From the NCBI GenBank assembly GCA_037367405.1, contig JAZKJV010010622.1, positions 62,001 to 126,000 of the forward strand: a stretch of 64,000 nt of DNA, written 5' to 3'. Origin of the DNA: Ottelia alismoides. Lineage: Eukaryota; Streptophyta; Magnoliopsida; Alismatales; Hydrocharitaceae. Position 1 is the first letter of the stretch. Each line of letters begins with the position of its first letter. Under the pieces are notes generated by a model. That model did no database searches, was not told where the DNA came from, and worked only from the letters and a program-made list of their open reading frames with translations. Shown piece after piece: positions 45,563 to 56,369 of this stretch. The translations under genes were made by a program, and so were the position numbers.

Positions 45563-48131
45563 TGTTGGACATGCGAGCCCACGGTGAGCCATTATGTAAT
45601 AAATGTTATTGCGAATATCATTCCCATATATGAAATGAAGAATGAATAATTTGCATAATAGGTCCCTTAGTACAATTAGGGTTATGTACCATAGCCATCT
45701 TAGTGATCATACATCTGTTGATTCAACTATTGAATCATAGAGGCTGGTGCTTGGATGAATATCTAAAGGGTTAGATTGAGGACTCATCAAGCACCATCAA
45801 ATGATTATTAAGAGATGATCTCCAGCCTGAGTAGGAGATGGCAATCCTTTCTCATATAGGCTGATATCTGACCGACCTCTTGATGCAGGTCCTCTACATA
45901 AACATAGAGATTCGGAGGTGTCCGATTAGATAGGTCAAAGAGTTGACTTAACGAGATCGAGATAACCAAAGTCATATATGATATGCTGTCATGATACATG
46001 CACGCATCCTCTGACCGGAGACAAATGTGTTACTATATGTATGAGTATGCACATTTGGCAGACCAATAGGCTGATGACCTAACCAAGGTCTATACACCGG
46101 CACGCTGGTGTGCATATAAGGGCATATGAGTGATACGATCTCTCAAAGGGATCATACAGGTTCAGTTACTGAACCGGAAGACATGAGCTCACTCATGAGA
46201 TATTGGAAGAATCAAATTCTGTGCACGGTCGTCTCGCTTTGGAAGCTTGACTGAATTTGTATGTTTGATATATACTTTTGGAAAGTATATGATCAAGACC
46301 TAGGTATGATATATGCTTTTGGAAACTATATGATCAATACCGACTCCCAATGATAGAATGAGAATCTTACTGATAAAACCATGAAGTAGATTGTATAAAG
46401 TTGATCCAATACTTTGGGTTTATTCCGAGTCTTCCAGTATGCAGGATGAACATGTATTGGGAAAACTTGAGGGTGATGTGATCATAAACGATTGTATAAC
46501 CATGACGCTTCCTTTCCTAGGGAGTGATGAAACGGGTCTGGATTTTAGTGACTCCTCTCAGTAGAGAGCTGATCTGATCTTGGTCCAAATGTTGGACATT
46601 GATCTGAATGTGATTCAAATGCAATGAGAAGATTATATTTGCGGTCTTTATTTAATCAAGAATCTATGGGAGGCCCGCGACGAGAAAGCGCATTATCCTT
46701 GAAGGAGTTCATGGATAATTCTATTGTTGATATATGTATCCGAGCATTGAGAAAATGAATAATTACATGTGAATTAATTATCATAGATAATATGAATTTG
46801 ATTCATATTATAGAGAGAGTTATCTTAGATAATTAAATGTGATTTGATTATCAAAGATGTGAATAATGTGAGTATGATTCATATTATTTGGGCACATGAG
46901 AATAGAGACCCAAGATGATTAAATGTGATTTAATCATCATGGATATGAATACTGTGGATAACACTATCCATATTAATCTTATATACTATAAATGTGATTT
47001 ATAATATACAAGAGAGAGCAATTTGTAACTTACATTTGTTAATTAAATGTTGATGTGAATTGGATTCACATTGGATATTAAATTGAAAATATAATTTACA
47101 TTTTATTTTGGGTTGTGAATGTGATTCACAAATTTCCAATGGCATGATTGCAATGTTAACAAAATAAATTGGATTTGTTTTTGTGAAATAATTTGCAACA
47201 AAAGTTGTTGCAAATATTGGAGAGAATCATGAGATAATGTAATCTCATGTAATAGGAGAGAGACATCCTCCTTCCATATAGGAAGAGTGGACGGCCACAA
47301 TTCCTATAAGGATTGTGGTGGTCGTCCACCCTCCTTATGGAAAGAGGATTGTCTCCTTCCTATTTTCTCCAATGGAGATCGATTTGATATAAATAAATTA
47401 TACTTAATATATATTTGATTTTTATTAAATTAATTGTTGTTGGTTTTACCAACACAAAACCTGGCCCTTAAAAGGAATACAAATCAATGAGAGTCATTGG
47501 ATTTGTGTTGTCTATGGATTGAGATCCATGGATCCCAAAATATTATAAAAGGAGAGGCACCCCTTTGCTCTTCTTTACACACAAGAGAACATAAGTCTCT
47601 CTCTCTCTCTCTCTTTCTCTATACACGCCATCCCTATCTCTTCCTCTCTCATGGTCGTCCACCATGGATGCCCTAGAGAGGTTCTCCACCGCCGCAGCAT
47701 CATCGTTATGATGCCCGATGGTTTGCTCATGGATCTCCGTCTACTTCGGCGTTCCTTGCTCATAAAGAAGACTTCGTATCTCGTTTGTCGAGATCAGGAG
47801 ATCCGTGGCTTGGATCTTCAACATGGATTGCGAGAAGCACATGTTTCATCAACACGCTCGCGAGCGTCTCCTCTGTTGGATCAGACTTGAGACAGGAGGT
47901 CTCGTCGTTTAGAGACTTGATTGCAACTACACTTCAAGAGGTAATCCTATTACTTGTTTGTGGTTTAGACGAAACGATCCAAGAAGTGTTCTTGGATCAT
48001 GTGGTTTCGTCGCATGGAATTTTTTTAAATTCTGCTGCATTGAGCAACTAGTGCGACTAGTCGCTCATGATCGCATATGATGCGATACTCACGCTTGTGT
48101 GATGCGCTTAAGGATCTCACCATATCCTTCA
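45563..48131 (+). repeat. Copia 3' LTR (2569 bp)
   Basis: Matches 37540-40218 along its whole length. A deletion of about 85 bases lies near 46680, where the 5' LTR has 38660-38745. It keeps the TG start and ends CCTTCA. Confidence 0.92.
47651..47890 (+). other. 79-codon open frame in copia 3' LTR
   Basis: Counterpart of the frame at 39737-39976 with the same start and stop positions. Many differences are replacement changes, so selection on the peptide is not evident. Confidence 0.3.
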
Positions 48132-48136
48132 CTAAG
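48132..48136. repeat. Copia target-site duplication, right
   Basis: CTAAG, identical to 37535-37539. The gypsy LTR sequence resumes from here. Confidence 0.9.
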
Positions 48137-50222
48137 ATGGCTCCAAACACTCCCAAGGTTCCTCTACATTGTCTGTTGGTTTCAAAATGGTTTAGACCCA
48201 ACGAAAGAGGTCAGGTAAGGCTCTTGACCTGGGGTTACGCATGGGCTTCGATGACCACCTGAGAGGATGGATTTTCTATTCATATCCTATATGAGAATAT
48301 TAGGGACAAATTACAAAGCTCTAGAGATTTATGGATTGAAATGGGCGAGGGGTGCGTCGAGATGATGGTCTCCAGAAATGTGGCAAGTGAGAGGACCAGA
48401 ATGCTCGATCTTTGTAGGAACGAGATGGATGAAGATGTGTGGGATGTTCAGAAGGCAGAAAGGAAGAAGGTGGAGGTGAAAGGCAAGGGGAAGGCAATCA
48501 GTATTGGTCAGAAATAGGTGGCGGAGCTGGAGCTCCATCGATCGAAACATTTGGAAAATAAAAGAAATAAACGAAATTGCAGGGAAGAAAAGGCTAAAAT
48601 GCACTACCGATATCTTAGTGAACTAAAAAAATAAGTAAATTGAGAATCTTATCATGTCTACACCACTCGAAGCAGAGCTCCAGTAGCAATGGAAGTGAAG
48701 CTTGGATTTCCTCGATTCTGCATGTAATCAGCATGTGGAATACCTAAATGGCTTCATGCTATTACCATGAAGGTTCTTCGAAGCTTGAATCTAGGGTTTA
48801 GAGGTGGAAGAGGGATCAAGGAGTCAAGGTAGCATGAAGGCTATGCTTTATACCTGGGCGACTATGTCGGGGAATTGTACCCGATGTAGTGGTGCATCAT
48901 CTAAGGAATGCTAATGGCATTAATGGTGGATTAATGAGGAGGAAAATTCAAGAAGATATTGACTCAAAATAATTAAATCCTTCGCAAATAATCGAGGAAG
49001 ATAGTTCAGAGGTGAGGTTCTAAGGAGTCCAAGCCTGGGTCAGAGGAGTTGACCCAGGTCACCGGATGGTGTGGCATGATTGGGCCACGTCATCCGTAAA
49101 AGGAAAAACTGAAGCCAATCAAAATTAAATTGAAATAAAGTAGTAAATGATTTTACTATTTTAGTTAAAACATAAAAATATTTATTATTTTTTGTAGTAT
49201 TTTAATATAATTTTTATAGGCTTATTTATTACAAGTTAATTTTTAGATTTATTTATAGGTATATTTATCTGTATTATGTGTATTTTATTTGATTTTTGTT
49301 TTGTATTTATGTATTTTATTTTTTATATTTTTTTAATTTATAGTTATACAAAAATATATTTTTATAGTATTTTTCTGTTATCATTTATACACTTAGATAA
49401 ATATAGGTATGTAATATATAAGTATAAGTATAGGTATTTCATGCGTGTATTTTGTATAGTTATTTTATTTTACTGTTTTATTTATGAATTTATTCTATTC
49501 TAATTATGTACATATATTATAAATAATCTTTACAAAATTATAAAAATATAAAGCATAAATGTAATAAAGAATAAATATAATGAGTTGTTTATGAGATATA
49601 TTGTATAATAAGGGTCCAAAACCTAACTTCTACATCTTAACTCCAATTAAATGAAACCATCTTCATTAAATAGATTATTAAAAGTTATATATAATTAAAG
49701 TGATTTTATGCATTTTAAGTTTTTATTGAGGAGATATGGTTCTGGCAAGTTTGGCTTTTGCCTTTTTATTCTGTGTATAAAAAGTACATTGTATATTATT
49801 TTTATGTAAACCCAATTTTATACTTTTTATATAGTATTATCTAAAACTTTCATGTACAAAGTTCCTTTATTTGAGGTATATAAAATAGAAAAAAATAGTC
49901 CCAAAGAGGACTTATTGAAGAATAAAAAATGAGATTATTATTGTATTTCCCACCCTTATCTCCCCCTACTTTATTCCTTGTCGACCCCGTCGTCAAGATG
50001 TATAGGTGTCGGGTTTAGGGTCATAAAATACCTTTGACATTTTATTCTTTTTCTTTTCTTTTCTTTATTCTTTCATTTTGGCTTTAAACAATGTATTTCA
50101 TACTATATTTATTCAATAAATATGGAATGCTAATTTATGCAAAATAATGGTATTTACATGCATTTAACTAGTGTTTAAAGGTTAAAATAAAAGAATAAAG
50201 GTGATGAAATGGAGATTCGTCA
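48137..50222 (-). repeat. Family 1 LTR, head part (split by copia), both U3 blocks
   Basis: Begins TGACGAATCTCC at 50222 on the minus strand, next to a good PPT. It has block A near 49960-50035 (TTATCTCCCCCTACTT on the plus strand) and block B near 49598-49745. A TATA-like GTATAAAGC lies at 48848. The place where others have a splice donor reads CATGATAAG (near 48650), so the GT is lost. It continues at 37539 on the other side of the copia element. Confidence 0.82.
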
Positions 50223-50235
50223 CCCCCCTAAACTT
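50223..50235 (-). other. Polypurine tract
   Basis: The minus strand reads AAGTTTAGGGGGG directly before the LTR start at 50222. Confidence 0.8.
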
Positions 50236-50980
50236 GCCTTTGGGAGTCCCTAGCAAACTCTTATGCCTATAAGTGTAGAAAAGAAAATAAAGAAAAGAAA
50301 AAGAAAGAACTTGGTATTACTGTCGACTTTTAAACTTGTCCCAACAAAATCAATGTTTGGAGCTCATAGAAGTACTTCAAATTAATTATGTGTTTGGAAC
50401 TACATGGATGTTAGGCAGTGTGACATAACATCCCTTAGGTTCCATTCTCCTATCATCTAGTCCAATTCACAACCATGTCAGAATCATCCTCCAAGTCACA
50501 TACTCTTGCTACCTTGAAGTGATAGAACCATGTATGTGAAATTGTTCAGCTCTCCCCAAACAAAATTGATGAACCATCTAGGAGTCTACTCTTATGTTAA
50601 CTCTTCCTCGTGGAGACAGATACTCCCTTCTAAGGTCTTGTACTCCCGATCCTTACAACTGAATGGGGGATAAATTTAGAAGAAGAGGAAAAGAAGTGGG
50701 AATGGACCAGTGTAGTTTTTATTCCCTTGTGACGTTGGTTAGTGTAACTTATTCTTTAACGAGGAGCATGATTTTTCTGAAGCTCACATTTTTGTGGAAA
50801 TTTTGGTTGTCGGCTTCTTTTGATATTTTTCTTTGACTTTGTACAATTTATGCAATATTGATTGTGCCCTAGTGGATATAGCATCTTTTGTTCCTCCTAT
50901 TTTTGGGGTCTTGGAAAAAGTTACGCAGTGGACCATTCCTAATCTGAATTAATGTCTCAATCCATCTCTAGTCTTCATAT
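50236..50980 (-). other. Short internal region (3' UTR type) between two LTRs
   Basis: Non-coding, about 745 bases. The part 50236-50750 matches 28560-29050 in the opposite direction. There is no gag or pol. If 50996-53923 is its 5' LTR, this unit has lost all coding sequence. Confidence 0.6.
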
Positions 50981-50993
50981 GTCATTGTTACCA
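50981..50993 (-). other. Possible decayed primer-binding site
   Basis: TGGTAACAATGAC on the minus strand, a weak relative of TGGTGCCATTATC, next to the presumed LTR end. Confidence 0.3.
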
Positions 50994-52145
50994 AAAAAAG
51001 TGGGTTATAGTACCGACAATCCGCTAAGTACTTGATAATATTTGTACTCAATGTAATACAAATACTTATTGAATCAATTAGAACCGAGAGAAGATCTCTG
51101 TGATGAGTGTCTCACCTGTAATTTATATCCCGAGTACGTCTAGGGTCGAACACATGGAGGCAAAGGAACAAGTTCAAGTTAAATTAGAGAAATTAGGTCT
51201 AGGTTTCCAATGCAGATTTTTTTTGTATTTTTTTATGTGAAAATAAATGCCAATTTAAATTTATTGTGAATTAAGTTAATAAGAAAGCATACAACTTAAC
51301 AAAATTAACTTTAATTCAACATTAGTCTAATTTAGCAAAATTATATTTTTCTTAGAAACCTAATCCAGTGATGAATGCAAGACACATTTTTGGGGGGAAT
51401 TTTATGAGATAAAATGCAATAATGAAAATACACACTTTTTATTGGTTTTTACGTAATTTGTTTACTCAAATAGAATGCAATAATCATGAAAATTTTACTG
51501 TAACTAAAACAAGATGAAATGAGACTACATTATTTTTTTGGAATTTTCTGACAAACTATAATTTTTATGATTTTTAATGAAAACAGAGTGACAGTAAGTA
51601 AATAATTCTTAATAAATCCATATTATCAAATTAGCCAGAGTGAGAATTATATCAAAAAGGGATTTATATGAGCAGTCCAGAAGAGTTGAAATTTTGCAAA
51701 AATGTTATGTGTGGATTTAACTAAAAATCAATTATGAAACTCACTCTACAACTTATTCAAGCCCCATGATAACTCTAATTAAGATGATATTTAGATAGTA
51801 GTTCAAGAATATATAAAGGCATCATATATCATTCTTTAAGATGTTTTGGAGCAACTGTGAGTTAGATATCAATTTAAGAGCTCATATTATTTAAAATATA
51901 GAATTTTCTATTAAAATAATTTTAATAAATTACCCAAAGATCACAAAAATACAAATAGAAAATTAGTTGCTAAACAACATGAAATTTTGCATTAAATAAA
52001 ATGATGCAACGTTGAAGTCCAAATTAATACATGGACATAGGGTTATTAGTGCACTGCAGAAATTGAAATCAAACAACACAAACTGTGCACATGGGCACTT
52101 TTGGAGTTACGAAACCATACGAGGAAAAAGATGCATTTTTACAAA

Positions 52146-52490
52146 CTAAATAATAATAATAAACCGGACCTTCCTCTTCCCCAGATGACTAGGGCACGAA
52201 GGTAAGGGAAGCACGATGGGGCAGCGCTGCCTGTGCAGAAGGAGGAATAGCGACGACCATGCACGGGGGGCGTGGTGGGGCGCTAGCTTCTGAAGGAAGC
52301 GACGTTGAGGCTGGGATGGCGGAGGATGAAGGGAAAGGTTGGTGCGGCGGGGCGGACGACCACGCTTGGTAGGGTCCTGCTGTAGGAGTGAGGATGGCAG
52401 TGGCAGCAGCGGAGGAGCCGCCGGAAGGGGCGCGATGGCAGAGGGAGGCACTGCGGTCGGCAGTGGCGTGGAGGGGGCCGACCGCTGCTG
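52146..52490 (-). other. GC-rich block with open frame in LTR
   Basis: Island of high GC in an AT-rich LTR, downstream of the donor-like site. A 101-codon minus frame (52146-52451, Pro/Leu/Arg-rich) is open, but composition alone could explain it. A similar GC island at the same relative place lies at 1-170. No domain recognised. Confidence 0.3.
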
Positions 52491-52770
52491 CTTTTTTATC
52501 TTTTTTTATTATTTATTTATTTATTCATGCTGATGTGAATATATTTTTTGTTTTATTTTTTTTAATTTTTTGTTTCTTAAAATAAAGAATAATAAAAAAT
52601 GCAAAGTATGACTAAATGCAAATATGATGGAGCGGTGGTGGTGTTGATATGAAATATGGAGATGATAAAATAGAACAAATGAAGGGGTGGTGAATGTGAT
52701 GTGATAATGGTGATGAGACAACAAGGAAACAATATATTAGATAAAATAACATAATAATAGAAATGGGAGG

Positions 52771-52785
52771 AAATACTTACTAGAA
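52771..52785 (-). other. Predicted 5' splice site in LTR (50996-53923)
   Basis: The minus strand reads TCTA|GTAAGTATTT, 251 bases from the TATA-like box. Confidence 0.45.
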
Positions 52786-53029
52786 TCTTCACCGAAAGGT
52801 GGAGCAACTACGCTGAACCCCTGTCGTGTTCTCGAGAATGTGTCAGAGCATGCGAGGCTGCGTAACAACCTGTAGGAAACTATGATACGGACCGGAGCTC
52901 CACAGATCTCGCCTGAAGGAGATTGTCGCTTGAGGATGATGCTCAGCCGCTGTCACCGACAAAACACTACAAGCTCTCTCTTTTTTCTTTAAGAATCGTG
53001 GATGGGGGAAATGAGTATGTAGAGATGAA

Positions 53030-53036
53030 TATAAAG
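53030..53036 (-). promoter_or_regulatory. TATA-like box of LTR (50996-53923)
   Basis: CTTTATATTC on the minus strand (plus TATAAAG), conserved with 56363 and 802. Confidence 0.4.
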
Positions 53037-53923
53037 AAGAAGAATGAGAATTTGGATAAAAATGAATGTGGATGGGATGGAGTGGAATGAGAGGTTCTTG
53101 GAAGATGGTGGAGTTGAATGGAAGTTGGTGGTAGAAGAGAAGTTATTGTAGCGAATGGGAAATAAATAAAGGAAAAAAATAAAATAAAGTAGGCTACTAA
53201 AATACAATAAAATTAGGAGAAAAAAGGAGAATTTGCAAAAGAAGACAAAGAACATGTATATATCTTTTTTTACTTTTCTAATTTTATTTTTTTGTATTTT
53301 TAATAACAAATATTTATGAAATATTTACGTAAATATCCACAAAATAAAATGCAACAATCAACAATATGTGCACAAAAATATCAAAGCCAATTTTATTACA
53401 TTATGTACAATATACAACGACGTCCCAAAACTCAAATTATGCAAAGAAGCTTCGATAATTAATGAAACCACTTTCATTGGATAGACAATTTTATAACTGC
53501 AACTTTAAAAGTGAGTTGGTTGAATTTGGAGTTCCTACGGAGAAGTAATTTAGTCGGGAAGTTGGACTTTATGGGTTTCTCTCTTTTGGATCTAGGAATA
53601 TTTATTTGAGGTGGAATTTATTTTGTAATTTTGTATATTTATATACATTTTTATGAACAAGTCAGAAAGAATTAGCCAAAAAGGAATTGAAATGAAATTA
53701 TTAAAAAGACATGAATTTTTGGGCTATTTATAGGTGAAGAACTCCTTTACTTTGAGTCTTTTTATTGTTAATTTATTTTGTACAATATAATATATAATAA
53801 TTGTTTTATTTTATTTACAAGAATTGTTTTATTAATTTATTTTTTTAAAGACATTTATTTGAGATTTTACTCGAGAATTTTGCTAGGATAAGTAGATTGA
53901 GATGATGAATCGTGGATTCATCA

Positions 53924-53935
53924 CCCCCTATACTT
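53924..53935 (-). other. Polypurine tract
   Basis: The minus strand reads AAGTATAGGGGG directly against the LTR start at 53923, identical to 18402-18413. Confidence 0.88.
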
Positions 53936-55456
53936 AAATTTTGCTAGTCCTCGAGCAAATAAAGAATGAATAAGTTGGATTAACCCATAATTGTGCATGT
54001 GAGTATAAGACTTGATCCATTTAAGAACTCTCGATTTTAGATATCCTAAAATTATATGCTGAACCAAACTCTAGTCAAAATGTGTACAATTTCCCTAATC
54101 ATCGGACTCTCTCTGTATACATATATAGTAGGGATATGGCATTAAGTGTGGACTACAATCACAAGCGCAGAGTCTAACATCACCTAAGGTTCCATTCCAA
54201 GAGATTATCCTAAGAACCAGATCCTCAATACTAGGGAATAAACCATTTCTTGCATCCAATCCACCATCTCTTTAGTTGTCAGACTTAAAAGTGTAGATGG
54301 AAGGCCAGTTGATCGAGGGTATAGGATTGTGTCATTTCTTCTCTCCCTCTCATTGAAACAAGGATCCTCTCGAGTGCATTATTAACTCAACACATTTATT
54401 TTTTTGTTGTTAATCAGTGTGTCCGTCAAGAGAAGTTGGAGTCATCTGCACTTGTTTTCCTGGGAGTACACCAGGTCGTGCCTTTTTTGAGTATCTAATA
54501 TACCTTCAACACCCAAACTTGTAGCATTTATGATGCAGAGCCCTTTTTTGGTGCTAGGCCGACTCCTGGTCCTAATAGTAGTGGTCCAAGTGGACACTTT
54601 GAAAAGTTTGAAGCACTCGCCTTTGGTGGAAGCTCTTTGATATTTGACTTTGTATGGTGAGAGCTTTTGTTTCAACATTCTTTCTTTTCTTTGCTTTTCT
54701 TTGCTTTTTGGCTATCTCCACTGCTTTATCAGGAGTTGGTGCACACTGATTAACAATATTTTTAGATTTCTTGACACTCTGGCACATAGGTAAATATCAA
54801 GAGATAGTACAATAACCATGTTCTCATATTGGCTAAAGGTGTTGACACTCATGTTTCATGAAGCCTTCATTGATTTTATCCCATCCTCGAGCATCATGAA
54901 ATTAGGTCTAAACTCAAATCCCTCATCTCAGTTCCTCAAGTGAAATTTCAACTCATCTCATCATAATTGCAGCCGTGTATGTGAGGTGCTGATCATATTC
55001 TCAAGGTAGAGACTAAGCATGCAATATAGCACATAAATCTTTAAAACTAGAGAAATGTGATTAATTAAGTCAAAGACCCTAATGACTAAGATTGGTTAAC
55101 TCAAAATCTCAACATCTCATAAACCAAGTGTTCTTGAACTTCACTAGTCTTGTGTGAATGTGAATGTGTCAAGAACTAAACCAACTCATTTAGTAAGTTT
55201 CTTTAGTGATTTTGATTTTTTGTGATTTTTTTAAAAGGAAAGGAAAAGAAGAATGATGTTCTTTTTAAACAAGGTATTTGTTTTTTTTCAAAAGGTTTTT
55301 TTAAAAAGATACATATTGTTTTGTTTTTTTAAAGAAAATAAGGGAAAAAGTGGTTTTTTTTGTTTTTTTTATTTTTTTAAAAAGTTTTTTGTTATACCTC
55401 TGATTTACAACAAATTACTCATAACTCCTTATTTTAATTGCAAACAAGTCAAAATA

Positions 55457-55510
55457 CAAGCTATAGGTAAAGTATATATGTAATATATACACACCCCCTT
55501 ATACTTAGCT
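55457..55510 (-). other. Conserved palindrome plus PPT-like string
   Basis: GTATATATGTAATATATAC followed by CACACCCCCTTATACTTAGC on the plus strand, matching 1799-1838. Confidence 0.6.
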
Positions 55511-55638
55511 TGTGTTATGTCCTCATGGCACTAGGTGACAGAATGTCATAGCTCGTACTAAGCATAAGTGGGTGAAAAGAATAGAGGAGAAGAAGAATAT
55601 AAGAGCATGTGGAATATACAGTGGGCATCAGCCCCCCT

Positions 55639-55669
55639 ATAGTTAGGCTCTGGTCAACCTAAGTATTGG
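55639..55669. repeat. PPT-like hairpin (middle 3' UTR, imperfect)
   Basis: ATAGTTAGG against CCTAAGTAT with one mismatch, after CCCCCCT. Confidence 0.55.
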
Positions 55670-55749
55670 AGAGATTACAAGATTGGGGGACTAATGAAGG
55701 TGGGAAAGAATATACAAGAAGAGATGGAGCATCTCAAGTCACTCACCCC

Positions 55750-55781
55750 CTATACTTAGGATCTAGTCATCCTAAGTATAG
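55750..55781. repeat. PPT-like hairpin (middle 3' UTR)
   Basis: Perfect 13-base arms CTATACTTAGGAT and ATCCTAAGTATAG with a 6-base loop, after a C-run. Confidence 0.8.
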
Positions 55782-56102
55782 CCACAAAATGAAAATGATA
55801 CGGAACTGAGGTGAGTGATGCGAATCACAGGGGAGGGAGGGAAATAAAGGAAGCAACGTCTAGTCATCACCTCTCTCACACACACACACTTCATCTAGGT
55901 CCTAACCTAAAGATATAACACCTCACATGTGCATTGACAAGCATGAACAAATGCAAATATGATGGAGTGGTGGTGGTGATGATATAATATGAAGATGATA
56001 AAGTACAATAAATGAAGAGATGACGAATGTGATGTGATAATGGTGATGAGATAACATGGAAAAATATATTAGATAAAATGAAATAATCAGATAAATGAGA
56101 GG

Positions 56103-56117
56103 AAATACTTACATGAA
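56103..56117 (-). other. Predicted 5' splice site in LTR (55936-57237)
   Basis: The minus strand reads TCAT|GTAAGTATTT, 251 bases from the TATA-like box. Confidence 0.45.
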
Positions 56118-56360
56118 TCTTCGTCGGAAGGCGGAGCAGCTATGCTGAACTCCTGTCATGGCCTTAAGCATGTGGTGGAGCATGCGAGGTTGCACAACAA
56201 CCTGGAGGAAACTGCAACGCAGAGCGGAGCTCTACGGATCTCGCCTGAAGGAGGTCGTCGCTTGAGGATGATGCTCAACCGCTGTCACCCATAAAACATT
56301 CCAAGCTTTTTCTTTTTTCTCTAAGAATGGCAGATGAGGGGGAATGAGGATGTGGAGATG

Positions 56361-56369
56361 AGTATAAAG
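56361..56369 (-). promoter_or_regulatory. TATA-like box of LTR (55936-57237)
   Basis: CTTTATACT on the minus strand at the conserved place. Confidence 0.4.

Larger units (their letters stand above)
37540..48131 (+). mobile_element. Ty1/copia retrotransposon nested in a gypsy LTR
   Basis: Complete in outline: LTRs 37540-40218 and 45563-48131, initiator tRNA-Met PBS at 40221, PPT before 45563, and a perfect 5-base target duplication CTAAG (37535-37539 and 48132-48136). The coding region is heavily decayed, with pre-integrase, integrase, RT and RNase H remnants in the copia order. I could not find gag or protease. In a 240-base stretch (39737-39976 against 47651-47890) the two LTRs differ at 19 sites, 17 of them transitions. 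Confidence 0.93.
50996..53923 (-). repeat. Family 1 LTR, layout c (about 2.9 kb)
   Basis: Begins at 53923 with TGATGAATC-CAC-GATTCATCA and follows a perfect PPT. Block B is at 53420-53545. It has a TATA-like box at 53030, a donor at 52779, a GC-rich block at 52180-52490, an AT-rich tail, and an end region near 51060-51160 resembling other LTR ends (GTGTTCGACCCTAGACG). The right edge of the end is uncertain by some tens of bases. Confidence 0.8.
53936..55935 (-). other. 3' UTR with hairpins, no gene seen
   Basis: The part 53990-55150 matches the family 2 3' UTRs (17240-18401 and 32701-33976) in the opposite direction, including CATCCTCGAGCATCATGA at 54890. The part 55200-55400 is T-rich low complexity. 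The part 55457-55510 holds the palindrome and PPT-like motif. Hairpins lie at 55639-55669 and 55750-55781. A short CA repeat is at 55874-55888. Frames at 54442-54787 minus have no known product. Confidence 0.7.
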
